A DNA stretch of 64,000 nt from Paenibacillus ferrarius (GCF_002027705.1 NZ_MBTG01000012.1:186001-250000); one strand, 5' to 3'. Positions 1 to 8,718 are shown, counted from the first letter of the stretch. The notes: a model not told the origin generated them from the letters alone. A program made the numbers and translations.

Positions 1-104
1 GCTTTTTCTGGATGAGCGGCTGGAAAAGATAAAAATACCTGCACATTTGCAGGCATTTTCACTTTTTAACCGAATTCGCCCGGAAATTCCTGTATTATCG
101 CAGG
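1..104 (-). repeat. Phased palindrome element, copy A (truncated by window edge)
   Basis: Two 16-bp palindromes of the form CCTGCR-N4-YGCAGG lie at 38-53 and 89-104, 51 bp apart. Bases 1-28 match the reverse complement of 20665-20692 in copy B with one mismatch, so this is the same element in inverted orientation and its other two palindromes should lie to the left of the window. A GAATTC-containing stretch sits between the two palindromes, as in copies B and D. No gene is visible in 1-201. Confidence 0.8.
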
Positions 105-201
105 CTTTTACAATAGGGTGAACTGTTTCCCATCGTCTATCAATGTTTGCACACTAAACTTGGCTTATGGGACATCCTCTTCTTTGTATTTAGGAGGGGC
201 T

Positions 202-1218
202 TCACTGGGCAAGAGAGGGCTTTATTTTAACGACTACCTTTCCTTTGGCACTTCCACTTTCAAGGTACTGAAGCGCTAGTCCGGCATCTTTGAAGGTAAA
301 TTCCTTATCAATAACAGGCCTAATGCGATTTTCTTCCATAAATTGTTTGATTGTTTTTAATTGCGCGCCGCTTGGTTTCATAAAAAGGAAATGATAGCTT
401 GTGCGGGTTTTCTTCTCGAGAGCTGTGATTTTACGGCTCACAATGGACAAAATGGCCGTCTTCATCCAACCTAATTTGGCTTCTTTTCCGAATCTTGCGT
501 TCGGAAGGCCGGAGATGGATACTATTTTTCCGTGTGGTTTCAGCACCTGGAAAGATTTTTCCAAAACTTGTCCTCCCAAAGTATCGTATACCGCATCATA
601 GCCCGTGAGCAGTTCTTCAAAATTCTCTTTTTTATAATTGATGATTAAATCGGCGCCAAGAGATTTGACTAAATCGTAACCTTTTTCGCTTGCTGTAGTG
701 GCAACATAAGCTCCCATTAATTTGGCCAGTTGGATGGCGAAAGTACCTACGCCGCCTGATCCTGCGTGAATCAAAATTTTTTGGCCTTTTTGAAGATTCA
801 AAATATCCGAAAAGGCTTGATATGTGGTAAGTCCAACCAATGGGATGGATGCCGCTTCTTCAAAGGTTAGGTTCCGCGGCTTCAGAGAAATATCTTCCTC
901 ATGAACAGCGATATACTCGGCTAGTGTCCCGATCCTGTCTTTGCGGGGTCTTCCGTAAACTTCATCTCCAGGTTTAAATATGCTCACCCGGCTTCCTACC
1001 TTAACTACAACTCCAGAAAAATCATTTCCTAAGATTAAGGGCATTTTATAATTTAGTAGAAATTTTGCTTTTCCTTCTTTTACTTTAAAATCGATGGGAT
1101 TTAAGCTGGCTGCATAAATTTCCACCAGCACATCATATTCTCCGATGTCAGGTGTTGGTCTTTCTGTCATAAGCAAGGGAACGTTTTTTCCGTATTTCTC
1201 AATGATCATGGCCTTCAT
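202..1218 (-). CDS. Zinc-free NADPH:quinone oxidoreductase-like alcohol dehydrogenase (MDR family)
   Basis: A 338-residue medium-chain dehydrogenase/reductase. It has the N-terminal GroES-like fold (ILGNDFSGVV, KPGDEVYG) and a Rossmann domain with the nucleotide-binding run AGSGGVGTFAIQLAK. No structural-zinc cysteine cluster is seen, which fits the quinone-reductase branch. It probably reduces quinones or enones with NADPH in the cytoplasm. The reading frame stays open 39 codons upstream, but the ATG at 1218 has a GGAG site about 9 bases before it and begins with the family-typical MKAMIIEKYG. The ArsR-type gene just upstream on the same strand shares an operator-like motif with its promoter region, so it is probably the regulator. 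The substrate is unknown. Confidence 0.85.
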   Translation of the reverse strand: MKAMIIEKYGKNVPLLMTERPTPDIGEYDVLVEIYAASLNPIDFKVKEGKAKFLLNYKMPLILGNDFSGVVVKVGSRVSIFKPGDEVYGRPRKDRIGTLAEYIAVHEEDISLKPRNLTFEEAASIPLVGLTTYQAFSDILNLQKGQKILIHAGSGGVGTFAIQLAKLMGAYVATTASEKGYDLVKSLGADLIINYKKENFEELLTGYDAVYDTLGGQVLEKSFQVLKPHGKIVSISGLPNARFGKEAKLGWMKTAILSIVSRKITALEKKTRTSYHFLFMKPSGAQLKTIKQFMEENRIRPVIDKEFTFKDAGLALQYLESGSAKGKVVVKIKPSLAQ

Positions 1219-1244
1219 TCCTATCACTCCTATTATGGTTATTG

Positions 1245-1252
1245 GTTTAAAC
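1245..1252 (-). promoter_or_regulatory. Operator-like palindrome upstream of the oxidoreductase
   Basis: GTTTAAAC, preceded by ATTG, lies 27 bases upstream of the oxidoreductase start. The ArsR-type gene carries the related GTTTAA-ATGC-TTAAAC, also preceded by ATTG, next to its -10 box. This suggests one repressor acts on both. The link is inferred from motif similarity only. Confidence 0.4.
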
Positions 1253-1336
1253 TTATGGACTAATAGAGTGCAAAAGTCAACTGACGTGGAACGTCGAGTC
1301 CGAAGCAGCCATTTATTAAGGCCCAGCTCAATCATG

Positions 1337-1378
1337 GCAAGGTTGCTTTAATTGGACAACACATTTGAGCAACCTTGC
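1337..1378 (-). terminator. Perfect 11-bp inverted repeat after the ArsR-type gene
   Basis: GCAAGGTTGCT (1337-1347) pairs exactly with AGCAACCTTGC (1368-1378) across a 20-base loop. It starts 4 bases past the ArsR-type stop codon on that strand. There is no clear U-run, so it may act as an mRNA 3' end structure or a weak terminator. Confidence 0.4.
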
Positions 1379-1381
1379 TGG

Positions 1382-1702
1382 TCAAGATTTGGTGCAATGG
1401 GCTTCAATGGCCGCAATTAATGTCTTTAGTTGTTCAAGAGGCTTGCTGACAGTCAGCACATAATAATTTTCTACGCTCTTTTTTTCGAAACTAACGAAGC
1501 CAGACAGTCTCAAGACCTTCAAATGATGGGAAATGGCTGGCCTGGACAAATTGATTTGGTCAGCAATCGTATTGACATTAAGTCCGGATTTATGTTGTGC
1601 AAGCAGCATAATAATAGCTTGACGATTTTCATCAGTCAGTACATCCAGCAAAGGAATACACTCTTTGAATTGTTGCAGAATAGGCTCGGTTTGCTGACTC
1701 AT
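1382..1702 (-). CDS. ArsR-family winged-helix transcriptional regulator
   Basis: A 106-residue regulator. It has a winged helix-turn-helix with the ArsR-type recognition segment LSRPAISHHLKVLRLSGFV followed by a beta-wing (FEKKSVENYYVL). No CXC-type metal-binding motif is seen in the recognition helix, so it probably senses something other than As/Cd/Zn. The start at 1702 (MSQQTEPI) has AGAGGTG at the right distance; the longer upstream open frame runs antisense to the acetyltransferase gene and is not used. A good promoter and an inverted repeat just past the -10 box indicate autoregulation. Confidence 0.85.
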   Translation of the reverse strand: MSQQTEPILQQFKECIPLLDVLTDENRQAIIMLLAQHKSGLNVNTIADQINLSRPAISHHLKVLRLSGFVSFEKKSVENYYVLTVSKPLEQLKTLIAAIEAHCTKS

Positions 1703-1726
1703 GCCAGTCACCTCTTCCGTTGATTG

Positions 1727-1773
1727 GTTTAAATGCTTAAACGTAATTATACTCAACTTATTTATAAAATCAA
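1727..1773 (-). promoter_or_regulatory. Promoter and operator of the ArsR-type gene
   Basis: On the minus strand TTGATT (1768-1773), a 16-base spacer and TATAAT (1746-1751) form a SigA-type promoter. Immediately downstream the inverted repeat GTTTAA-ATGC-TTAAAC (1727-1742) covers the transcription start, a typical place for an autorepressor operator. Confidence 0.6.
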
Positions 1774-1857
1774 GGGGTAGAGGTAGTAAATGATCAGTTT
1801 GAATTCGCAGCAGGTGAGATATAATGGGATAAAAGAAGAATAGAGGAGGAAGATTGG

Positions 1858-2424
1858 TTGTTACAGTATCAAACCACCTCGGAATGGAACGAGGAATTAT
1901 GGCTGCAAGCAGAACGCGTTTATAATAAGGCATTTCCAAAGCATGGCAGGAAAAATCGCTCAATCGTTCGACGCATGTTCGAAAGAGGCATCTGCACGCT
2001 GCACACATGGAGCGAGCACGAAGAAGTGATCGCCATGGCACTCACCGCAAGCAATGAAGCGGCGCGGATGCTTATCATTGATTACATCGCTGTTCGACAA
2101 GATCAACGAGGTAAGGGGTTAGGCCGAATGTGCCTAGAACATATCCGAGAGTGGGCAGAAACTACGGCAAACTGCAGAGGGATCGTCATTGAAGTTGAAG
2201 CAGACCCATCCACGGAAAATGCGGAGCGAATCCGCTTCTGGGAAAGGGTTGGCTTCCTTTTGACCGATTATGTACATACGTACATATGGGTCCCCGAGAC
2301 TTATCGGGCTATGTATATGAATTTGAATGAGTATGAGAATGAGCATGAACCTCTTCTGGATGACGGGAAGCTACTTTTTGAATATATCACGGAGTATCAC
2401 GAGAAGGCTTACCGCGGCAAATGA
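1858..2424 (+). CDS. GNAT-family N-acetyltransferase
   Basis: A 188-residue acetyltransferase with the GNAT core. [20 protein letters not shown] contains the acetyl-CoA pyrophosphate-binding Q/RxxGxG/A signature (RGKGLG), followed by the [14 protein letters not shown] segment typical of motif B. The start is TTG at 1858, seven bases after GAGGAGGA; no ATG is placed as well. The acceptor substrate cannot be told from sequence. It is divergent from the ArsR-type gene and does not clearly belong to an operon. Confidence 0.8.
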   Translation: MLQYQTTSEWNEELWLQAERVYNKAFPKHGRKNRSIVRRMFERGICTLHTWSEHEEVIAMALTASNEAARMLIIDYIAVRQDQRGKGLGRMCLEHIREWAETTANCRGIVIEVEADPSTENAERIRFWERVGFLLTDYVHTYIWVPETYRAMYMNLNEYENEHEPLLDDGKLLFEYITEYHEKAYRGK

Positions 2425-2707
2425 GGGGGGATTCAGCGCGAACAGTGAGGATCCAACTGGGGATGCATGATGGACATTGCGCTCTGTCGCGGCTTATAAC
2501 GCACGGCCTCCAACAAGGGAGCGTTTCCAGTGCAGTTGGCAGGGCATTGAATGACTTCATTAGTTCATTATTTTCTGCATCATTACGGTTGTGCCTCAAG
2601 CGAAAATAGCCGAATAAGAGATGAATTGGTTGTATCGAATATGGCTATAAGCCTAGGAGACTGATAGAATAATAGCAAATAGAAGCAAGAAAGGATTGAA
2701 GACGACT
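2425..2707. other. Intergenic stretch with no convincing gene
   Basis: Short open frames on both strands overlap each other here, lack good ribosome binding sites and show no recognisable motif. No clear terminator is visible. Confidence 0.5.
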
Positions 2708-3538
2708 ATGCGTTATTTATCATTGACGACTTGGAGTTTACATCGAAACCTTGGACCTTTGCGGTGGACCCGCTGGGACGCAGATAACCGAACGCAAGTG
2801 ACGGCGGTGCAAGATCAACCGGAACTTCTCACATTGTTAGAGCTGCCGATCGTATTGGCGGAGAAAGGATTTAAGTCGCTGGAAGTTTGCCATTTTCATG
2901 TTCCGGATACGAGTGAAGCTTACTTGAAAAAGCTGCGGCAATCGTTTGCTGATGCAGGTATTCGCTTTTACTCGCTGCTAATTGAGTACGGTGATCTTAC
3001 CAACACGGATGAGGCGCGTAGGCAGTCCGACATCGCATGGATAAAAAGCTGGATAGATCATGCTTCCGTGGCCGGAGCAGAACGGGTTCGAGTGATTGCT
3101 GGCGATGCGGAACCTTCTGACCAGCTTGCTTTGCAGCGTTCGGCAGCAGCGCTGAGTGAGCTGACGGATTATGCGTCTGCTCGAGGCGTTAGAGTCGTTA
3201 CGGAAAATTTCCACGCACTAACTTCAACAGCGGATAATTGTCTTGCCTTGTTGGAAACTTGCGGAGAGAAGCTTGGATTTACGTCAGACTATGGGAATTT
3301 CAAAGGAATTACGAAGTACGACGGTCTCAGCCAAACGATTCCGCTTAGTGAATCTATCCACGCCAAGGCGCAAACCGATGCGGAGGGAAATCCCGATGAA
3401 GCGGAGTTTATTCAATGTATGGAGCTGGCTAAAGAGGCAGGCTATGAGGGACCTTTCACACTAGTTTATGATGGCCCAGGGGATATGTGGGAGGGAATTG
3501 AACGAGTGAGAAAGCTTGTGGCTCCCTATTTAGAATAG
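2708..3538 (+). CDS. Sugar phosphate isomerase/epimerase (xylose isomerase-like TIM barrel)
   Basis: A protein of about 276 residues of the AP-endonuclease-2/xylose-isomerase-like TIM barrel family. Barrel segments include GFKSLEVCHFHVPD, GAERVRVIAGDAEPSD, GVRVVTENFHAL and KLGFTSDYGNFKG. The Glu in VTENFH, the Asp in SDYGN and the His in SIHAKAQ resemble the metal ligands of this family. The ATG at 2708 is preferred because AAAGGA (2690-2695) abuts the alternative TTG at 2696. Substrate unknown; probably a sugar or inositol derivative. It lies upstream of the sulfonate-type operon but has a separate promoter region after it. Confidence 0.75.
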   Translation: MRYLSLTTWSLHRNLGPLRWTRWDADNRTQVTAVQDQPELLTLLELPIVLAEKGFKSLEVCHFHVPDTSEAYLKKLRQSFADAGIRFYSLLIEYGDLTNTDEARRQSDIAWIKSWIDHASVAGAERVRVIAGDAEPSDQLALQRSAAALSELTDYASARGVRVVTENFHALTSTADNCLALLETCGEKLGFTSDYGNFKGITKYDGLSQTIPLSESIHAKAQTDAEGNPDEAEFIQCMELAKEAGYEGPFTLVYDGPGDMWEGIERVRKLVAPYLE

Positions 3539-3574
3539 TGAGATTAACGGAGTGATTTGACTGTTACAACCTAT

Positions 3575-3595
3575 ATCCGATAATGCATATCGGAT
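3575..3595. promoter_or_regulatory. Inverted repeat upstream of the transporter promoter
   Basis: ATCCGAT and ATCGGAT flank a 7-base centre, ending 15 bases before the -35 box at 3611. The position fits an activator site or an upstream operator. The cognate regulator is unknown. Confidence 0.4.
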
Positions 3596-3610
3596 TATAA
3601 TAAATTGTGA

Positions 3611-3639
3611 TTGACGAGTTTTAATAAAAGATGTTAATC
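3611..3639 (+). promoter_or_regulatory. Candidate promoter of the transporter/AprAB-like operon
   Basis: TTGACG (3611-3616), a 17-base spacer and TTAATC (3634-3639). The -35 matches that of the second copy's promoter at 8849 (TTGACG). The -10 is weak, consistent with a controlled promoter. Confidence 0.5.
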
Positions 3640-3669
3640 TATGGATAGAAATTTTCAATCCTGTGACTA

Positions 3670-3724
3670 CCGTTTGAACGGAGACGCTTCTACCTCGATC
3701 TAGAGGAGAGTGTCTCTTTTTTTT
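3670..3724 (+). promoter_or_regulatory. Leader hairpin plus intrinsic terminator (candidate attenuator 1)
   Basis: A small hairpin CCGT-TTGA-ACGG (3670-3681) shares its last G with the first base of an intrinsic terminator: GAGAC (3681-3685) pairs with GTCTC (3712-3716), followed by eight T. The terminator lies inside the 5' leader, before the first gene, so transcription must read through it. The same arrangement recurs at 8944-8989. It does not match the S-box, T-box or guanidine riboswitch signatures I know. Confidence 0.55.
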
Positions 3725-3747
3725 ATCCCAAAAAGGAGATGAATGCG

Positions 3748-4524
3748 ATGACAGAGCCATTACTTCGTATCGAACATTTAAACAAGACATTCCAGTCCAG
3801 CAAAGGGGCTGTCCAAGCTTTGCATCATATTCAATTGCAAGTAAAGGAAGGGGAATTTATTACCGTTATTGGACCCAGTGGCTGCGGGAAAAGCACGCTG
3901 CTTAAGATTATAGCCGGCTTGGATGTGCAGCATAACGGGGATGTTCGACTTGGCGGTCAACCGATTAAAGGTCCGGGTATTGATAAAGGTTTCATTTTTC
4001 AAGAACCGCGATTATTCCCTTGGCTGACTGTAGAGAAAAATATTGCGGCTGACCTCTCGCTAAGGGATGGGGAGGTTCGGAGAAAAGTCGATGAACTGAT
4101 CGAGCTCGTTCGCTTGGAAGGATTTCAGAAATCATTCCCCAGGGAACTTTCCGGTGGGATGGCTCAACGTGTTGCAATCGCTCGAGCGCTGCTTCGCAAT
4201 CCGAAAGTTTTGCTGCTGGATGAGCCGTTCGGAGCACTGGACGCTTTTACGCGAACGCATATGCAGGAAGTGCTGATTGACATTTGGGAAAAAAATAAAA
4301 CAACGATGATTTTTGTGACGCACGATATCGATGAAGCTATTTATCTGGGCAATCGTGTCGTTATCCTCAAACCGCGTCCTGGTGCAATTCGGAACATTAT
4401 TCCGATTGACCTGCCGGTTCCCAGGAAAAAAACAACCACTTCTTTTCAAGAGCTGCGCTTAAAGGTGTTAAGTGAATTCGAGAAAATTGAAGAGCTGGAG
4501 CTAATCGATAGTTCCGGCATCTAG
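3748..4524 (+). CDS. ABC transporter ATPase, SsuB/TauB (nitrate/sulfonate/taurine) type
   Basis: A 258-residue ATP-binding subunit energising the two permeases that follow. Walker [10 protein letters not shown] is at 42-50, the Q-loop FQEPRLFPW near 84-92, signature LSGGMAQ at 134-140, Walker B VLLLDEP at 154-160 and the H-loop FVTHD near 190. The [12 protein letters not shown] run and [18 protein letters not shown]-terminus are typical of SsuB/TauB proteins. The ATG at 3748 is chosen because AAAAGGAG directly abuts the earlier ATG at 3739. First gene of an operon with a leader terminator. The transported compound is probably an organosulfonate, inferred from family and neighbours. Confidence 0.88.
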   Translation: MTEPLLRIEHLNKTFQSSKGAVQALHHIQLQVKEGEFITVIGPSGCGKSTLLKIIAGLDVQHNGDVRLGGQPIKGPGIDKGFIFQEPRLFPWLTVEKNIAADLSLRDGEVRRKVDELIELVRLEGFQKSFPRELSGGMAQRVAIARALLRNPKVLLLDEPFGALDAFTRTHMQEVLIDIWEKNKTTMIFVTHDIDEAIYLGNRVVILKPRPGAIRNIIPIDLPVPRKKTTTSFQELRLKVLSEFEKIEELELIDSSGI

Positions 4525-4544
4525 TCGAAGAGGGGGATCGCGCA

Positions 4545-5393
4545 ATGAGCCAACAGGGTAAATTGGCAGGTATGAATCTAGACGTGGCACAGAAGCCAAG
4601 TTTGACGGATAAGCAAATAAGACTAAAGCAGCGTTTGAAACGCGCATATTTGGGGGCGATTGTACCTATCGCAGTGCTGATTGCATGGCAGGTATTAGGC
4701 CAATCAGGCATTATTTCATCCCTGCTGTTTCCAACGCCGATGCGGATTATTAGTGCGGGAATTCGCCTGATACAAACCGGTGAGCTATATGAAAATATCA
4801 AAATCAGCGTATTTCGCGCCATTTCAGGCTTCCTTTTGGGTGGCACATTGGGGCTAGCCTTTGGCATTTTTGTTGGTTTATTTCGCCGAACAGAAAGGGC
4901 GCTGGATCCGACCGTTCAAATGATTCGAATGGTGCCTCATTTGGCAATTGCGCCGCTTTTTATCCTATGGTTTGGGATTGGGGAAACGGCGAAAATTCTT
5001 TTAATTGCAAAAGGTGCCTTTTTCCCGCTCTATATCAATGCATTCCTAGGCATTCGCGGTGTAGATAATAAATTGTTTGATGTGACGCGAGTACTTGGAT
5101 TCAGTAAATGGAAGCAAGTGATTCGATTAACGATTCCTGGTGCGTTGCCTCATATTTTGTTAGGTGTCCGCATCTCACTTGGCGTATCCTGGCTGGGTTT
5201 GGTCGTAGCAGAGTTGATGGGTTCTACATCTGGCATTGGCTATATGATGTCGGATGCGCGGCAATTTTCCAAAACGCCGGTTGTTTTCGTAGGCATTCTG
5301 ATATTCGCCGTCTTCGGTATTGCAGCCGATTCCGCTGTAAGAGGACTTGAACGCAAATGGCTTAGCTGGCAGGACAGTTACAAAGGACATTAA
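4545..5393 (+). CDS. ABC transporter permease, SsuC type (1)
   Basis: A 282-residue inner-membrane permease of the BPD_transp_1 family. About six hydrophobic segments are visible after a charged N-terminus. The cytoplasmic EAA-like loop region (TRVLGFSKWKQVIRLTIPGALPHILLGVRI) matches SsuC/TauC. It follows the ATPase by 20 bases and is followed by a second, related permease. SsuABC systems usually need one permease gene, so the pair probably forms a heterodimer. Confidence 0.88.
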   Translation: MSQQGKLAGMNLDVAQKPSLTDKQIRLKQRLKRAYLGAIVPIAVLIAWQVLGQSGIISSLLFPTPMRIISAGIRLIQTGELYENIKISVFRAISGFLLGGTLGLAFGIFVGLFRRTERALDPTVQMIRMVPHLAIAPLFILWFGIGETAKILLIAKGAFFPLYINAFLGIRGVDNKLFDVTRVLGFSKWKQVIRLTIPGALPHILLGVRISLGVSWLGLVVAELMGSTSGIGYMMSDARQFSKTPVVFVGILIFAVFGIAADSAVRGLERKWLSWQDSYKGH

Positions 5394-5427
5394 GAAATGA
5401 ATTCATAAGATGCAGGAGGGTGCGGCA

Positions 5428-6282
5428 ATGAGCAATAGTGTTAAAGCGCTTAGGCAAACACAGGGTATAGGAAAATCTGAAGGGGCAGAGCTAGGTTTTC
5501 TGCGAGTAAAATGGTTCAAAGACAAATTAAATGATATTGTCATCGGTTCTATCTTGCCTTTGCTGCTTCTGGTTATTTGGCAGGTATCAGGCGATTTGTC
5601 CTTATTTTCACCTAACTTTCTGCCGACGCCTTTACGCATTTTGGCTGAGTTCCAAACCTTGATTGGATCAGGAGAACTTATCCATCATTTAGCGATTTCG
5701 CTCCAGCGAGCGGCTGTTGGCTTTTTAATTGGAGGCGCGATAGGGCTTCTTTTTGGGTTTCTTGCCGGCTTTATTCAAAAGTTTGAATTCATGCTGGATC
5801 CCTCTTTTCAAATGCTGCGGATGATTCCCCATTTGGCCATTGCCCCTTTAATCATATTGTGGTTTGGTTTTGGGGAGGTTTCGAAAATCGTTATCATTGC
5901 AATTGGCGCCTTTTTTCCCATGTACATTTATACCTTTCTGGGGATACGCAGTGTAGATTACAAGTTGTTTGAGGTTGCTCAAGTACTCAATTTCAGCAAG
6001 GCGAAACAGATTTTTCGCTTAATTCTTCCGGCTTCTTTGCCAGGTATTTTATTAGGCTTACGGCTGTCGGTGGCCATATCTTGGTTAGGTCTTGTCGTTG
6101 CAGAATTAATTGGCTCGCAGGAAGGGATTGGTTTTCTAATTAATTATGGCAAGCAAAACTCGAGTGCAGAGCTTATTTTTGTTGGTGTCATCATTTTTGC
6201 TATTATCGGCAAGCTCGTCGATTCATTGGTTCGTTTATTGGAAAGAAAATGGCTTAGCTGGAGAGACAGTTTCCAAGGCTAA
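5428..6282 (+). CDS. ABC transporter permease, SsuC type (2)
   Basis: A 284-residue permease clearly related to the preceding one: RMIPHLAIAPLIILWFG versus RMVPHLAIAPLFILWFG, and both end ERKWLSWRDS/ERKWLSWQDS. It starts at the ATG at 5428, eight bases after CAGGAGGG; the ATG at 5410 has no site. It has six predicted membrane spans and the EAA-like loop (AQVLNFSKAKQIFRLILPA). The pair looks like an old tandem duplication. Confidence 0.88.
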   Translation: MSNSVKALRQTQGIGKSEGAELGFLRVKWFKDKLNDIVIGSILPLLLLVIWQVSGDLSLFSPNFLPTPLRILAEFQTLIGSGELIHHLAISLQRAAVGFLIGGAIGLLFGFLAGFIQKFEFMLDPSFQMLRMIPHLAIAPLIILWFGFGEVSKIVIIAIGAFFPMYIYTFLGIRSVDYKLFEVAQVLNFSKAKQIFRLILPASLPGILLGLRLSVAISWLGLVVAELIGSQEGIGFLINYGKQNSSAELIFVGVIIFAIIGKLVDSLVRLLERKWLSWRDSFQG

Positions 6283-6311
6283 ATCGACATCGACATCAAG
6301 GAGGATGACAT

Positions 6312-7910
6312 ATGGGAAAAGCCCAGCATACAAAATGGGAAGCTGATGTACTGGTTATTGGCGGTGGACCGGCAGGCGCGTGGGCCGCTTGGAGCGCAGC
6401 CAAACAAAACGCCAAGGTTATCTTGGTTGACAAAGGATATCTGGGATCAAGCGGAGCGACCGCACCAGGCGGCACGAATCTTCTGTATCTTCCTCCAGAT
6501 CCCGAGCTGCGAGAGAAAGCGGTGCAGCAGCGCTACAAGGAAAGCGGATATTTGGCCGAACCTGAGTGGATTCATCGGGTTTTGGATCAAGTGTATGAAA
6601 GCTTGGTTATGGTTGAAAATTGGGGTTATCCATTTCGCAGAGATGAGAATGGCGTTCCGCTGCGCGATCATTTGCAAGGGCCGGAGTATATGAAACTCAT
6701 GCGCAAGCAAGTGAGTCGTGCGGGCGTGAAAATTCTGGATCAATCACCGGCCCTGGAGCTGCTGGTCGATGAGCATGGAGTTGGAGGGGCGCGGGGGATA
6801 TCGAGACTAGACGATACCGAATGGGAAGTTCGCGCCAATGCGGTTGTCATTGCAACAGGAGGCTGCGCTTTTCTAAGCAAAGGGTTAGGCTGCAATGTCC
6901 TGACTGGCGATGGTCTCTTAATGGCGAGCGAGCTGGGGGCAGAGCTGTCTGGGATGGAGTTTACTAGGCAATATGCGCCAAGCACAGCTTTTGGTACGGT
7001 GACACGCGGCCGGTTGTTGAATTGGGCTACCTATACATCGGAAGACGGGACTGTACTGCAAGCTGGCGGGCCCCGAGCAGGCGATTTCTTGCCGAGTATG
7101 CTGAGCAAAGGGCCTGTATATGCAGTGCTTAATCATGCGGATACAGCAGAAAAGCAGCAGATTCTGCGAAAATCGCATGCGATTTTCTTCCTGCCTCTGG
7201 ATCGCGCTGGCATCGATCCGTTCAAAGAGCGTTTCCCTCTCACGCTTCGCTATGAGGGGACGGTGAGAGGCACGGGCGGCATTCGCCTAACGGATGAAAG
7301 CTGCGCTTCCACCGTGCCAGGTCTTTATGCCGCCGGCGATGCCGCTACCCGTGAGCGAGTCACGGGCGCGAAATCAGGGGGAGGCGCCTTCAACGCCTCC
7401 TGGGCCATTTCCTCCGGCACGTGGTCGGGTGCCGGCGCTGCGAAGCATGCGCTGGCGCAGAACCGCAGCGCAGGAGAAAGAGATCTGCGACCGGCCGGCC
7501 GATACGGTCTGGTCCATGAGGAGCCGCCGACTGGCAGCGTGCTTGATGCGGCGGCGCTCGTGAAAGCTGTCCAGCAAGAGGTGTTTCCGCTGGACATTAA
7601 TTACTTCCGCAGCGAGCCCGTACTCCGTCAATCGTTGGAGCGATTGAACGGTCTGTGGGCGAGCGTACAAGGGGCAGTGACGCCAACGGTACAGGGCCGC
7701 GTTCGCTCGCGTGAAGTCACGGCGATGATCGCGACGGCGAGATGGATGTATACGGCAGCTCTAGAGCGAAAAGAGACGCGCGGCTTGCATATGTTCCAAG
7801 AATATCCGGAGACTGACCCCAAGCAGCAGGTCCGGCTCATTGTATCTGGTATTGATGAGATTCAAGTTCGAAAAGAAAGACCATCGACACAGGAGGTTGT
7901 TGTCCAATGA
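6312..7910 (+). CDS. AprA/fumarate-reductase-like FAD flavoprotein (copy 1)
   Basis: A 532-residue flavoprotein of the succinate dehydrogenase/fumarate reductase/adenylylsulfate reductase alpha group. The FAD dinucleotide motif GGGPAG is at 17-22, ATGGCAF at 181-187, GTGGI at 320-324 and the C-terminal FAD segment PGLYAAGDAA at 336-345. It overlaps by four bases a small two-cluster ferredoxin resembling AprB, which argues for a heterodimeric iron-sulfur flavoenzyme like APS reductase. At 532 residues it is shorter than the dissimilatory AprA proteins I know (roughly 600 or more). Its place behind an SsuBC-type importer suggests oxidoreduction of an imported sulfur compound. The actual reaction is unknown. 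Confidence 0.8.
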   Translation: MGKAQHTKWEADVLVIGGGPAGAWAAWSAAKQNAKVILVDKGYLGSSGATAPGGTNLLYLPPDPELREKAVQQRYKESGYLAEPEWIHRVLDQVYESLVMVENWGYPFRRDENGVPLRDHLQGPEYMKLMRKQVSRAGVKILDQSPALELLVDEHGVGGARGISRLDDTEWEVRANAVVIATGGCAFLSKGLGCNVLTGDGLLMASELGAELSGMEFTRQYAPSTAFGTVTRGRLLNWATYTSEDGTVLQAGGPRAGDFLPSMLSKGPVYAVLNHADTAEKQQILRKSHAIFFLPLDRAGIDPFKERFPLTLRYEGTVRGTGGIRLTDESCASTVPGLYAAGDAATRERVTGAKSGGGAFNASWAISSGTWSGAGAAKHALAQNRSAGERDLRPAGRYGLVHEEPPTGSVLDAAALVKAVQQEVFPLDINYFRSEPVLRQSLERLNGLWASVQGAVTPTVQGRVRSREVTAMIATARWMYTAALERKETRGLHMFQEYPETDPKQQVRLIVSGIDEIQVRKERPSTQEVVVQ

Positions 7911-8248
7911 TTGAATTCGTAAGCGCCGAAAGATGCGTTGGCTGCACGTTGTGTGTGAAGGTGTGCCCAACGAATGTTTTTGACAAAGGAGAGGATGGAG
8001 TTCCTACCCTGGCTAGACAGGAGGATTGCCAAACTTGCTTTATTTGTGAAGCTTACTGTCCGGTTGATGCGCTTTATGTAGCGCCTTTCGCAGAGCCGCT
8101 CGATGTTTCTCCACAAGAGGAGGAGCTTATAGAAGCGAAGCTGCTGGGGAGTTGGAGAGAAACGATAGGCTGGGGCAAGGGCCGCACGACGTTAGCTGAA
8201 CTGGATACCACGCCATTCATCGATCTCATTTTACCGCAGCGTCGATGA
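7907..8248 (+). CDS. 2x[4Fe-4S] ferredoxin, AprB-like (copy 1)
   Basis: A 113-residue protein with two CX2CX2CX3CP cluster motifs: cysteines 10, 13, 16, 20 and 41, 44, 47, 51. The tail of about 50 residues after the clusters has a GWGKGR turn; AprB also has a C-terminal extension wrapping its alpha subunit. The start codon overlaps the flavoprotein stop (ATGA), implying translational coupling and a stoichiometric complex. Likely electron carrier for the flavoprotein. A second copy at 10667 has all eight cysteines at the same positions. Confidence 0.85.
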   Translation: MIEFVSAERCVGCTLCVKVCPTNVFDKGEDGVPTLARQEDCQTCFICEAYCPVDALYVAPFAEPLDVSPQEEELIEAKLLGSWRETIGWGKGRTTLAELDTTPFIDLILPQRR

Positions 8249-8274
8249 CTTTAATATTCAATATGTGTCTTATC

Positions 8275-8718
8275 TTATGTATGGTTGTCTCTGGCAGGCA
8301 GCTTGTCAACGAGTCTAGCTAAAAGCTCTACAAGCATCAGCTTCTCAGCTGGGCTGAACTGCTCGAAGGGTTCGGCTAATTTATTTTTCCATGCTTGTTC
8401 CGTCTGTTTAATGACGTCATAGCCAGCTTCTGTCAAAAGAACGGTCTTGACGCGCGTATCGCTTTCACTCGTTCGGCGTACAACGAGCCCCGCTTTCTCC
8501 AAGCGATCAAGCATTTGGGACATCGTGCTTTGCTGGACATCGAGCTTAATCGCTAATTGTCCGACTGTCTGGTTCTCTTCCGTGGAGAGATGGCGAAGCA
8601 GCAGCCATTGAACACGGGTAATCGTGCGGCTCTCAAGGCCGAAGGTTGTATACCGCAGATAACGATTAACCGCCAAAAGCGAAGCGGCAAGCTGGTCTAA
8701 CGTATCCGGTTTGTTCAT
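8275..8718 (-). CDS. MarR-family transcriptional regulator
   Basis: A 147-residue MarR protein. The winged helix contains TVGQLAIKLDVQQSTMSQMLDRLEKAGLVVRRTSESDTRVKTVLLTEAG, with the family DxR wing motif. The ATG at 8718 has GGAG eight bases upstream; the GTG at 8727 is a weaker alternative. It sits between the two AprAB-like units, convergent with the first and divergent from the second, so it is a good candidate regulator of the locus. The ligand is not inferable. Confidence 0.85.
   Translation of the reverse strand: MNKPDTLDQLAASLLAVNRYLRYTTFGLESRTITRVQWLLLRHLSTEENQTVGQLAIKLDVQQSTMSQMLDRLEKAGLVVRRTSESDTRVKTVLLTEAGYDVIKQTEQAWKNKLAEPFEQFSPAEKLMLVELLARLVDKLPARDNHT

Noticed and set aside
1703-2041. 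N-terminal extension of the ArsR-type protein
   Set aside because: It would run antisense through the acetyltransferase gene and past the regulator's own promoter; the ATG at 1702 has a good ribosome site.
2387-2609. Two overlapping small frames on opposite strands
   Set aside because: No ribosome site, no motif, arginine/cysteine-rich shadow composition.
3670-3724. S-box (SAM) or T-box riboswitch
   Set aside because: The conserved GGAGGGACTGGCCC-type and GGGTGGTACCGCG-type cores are absent, and the leader is too short.
8275-8718. MarR gene as part of the first AprAB-like operon
   Set aside because: It is on the opposite strand with its own consensus promoter at 8755-8783.
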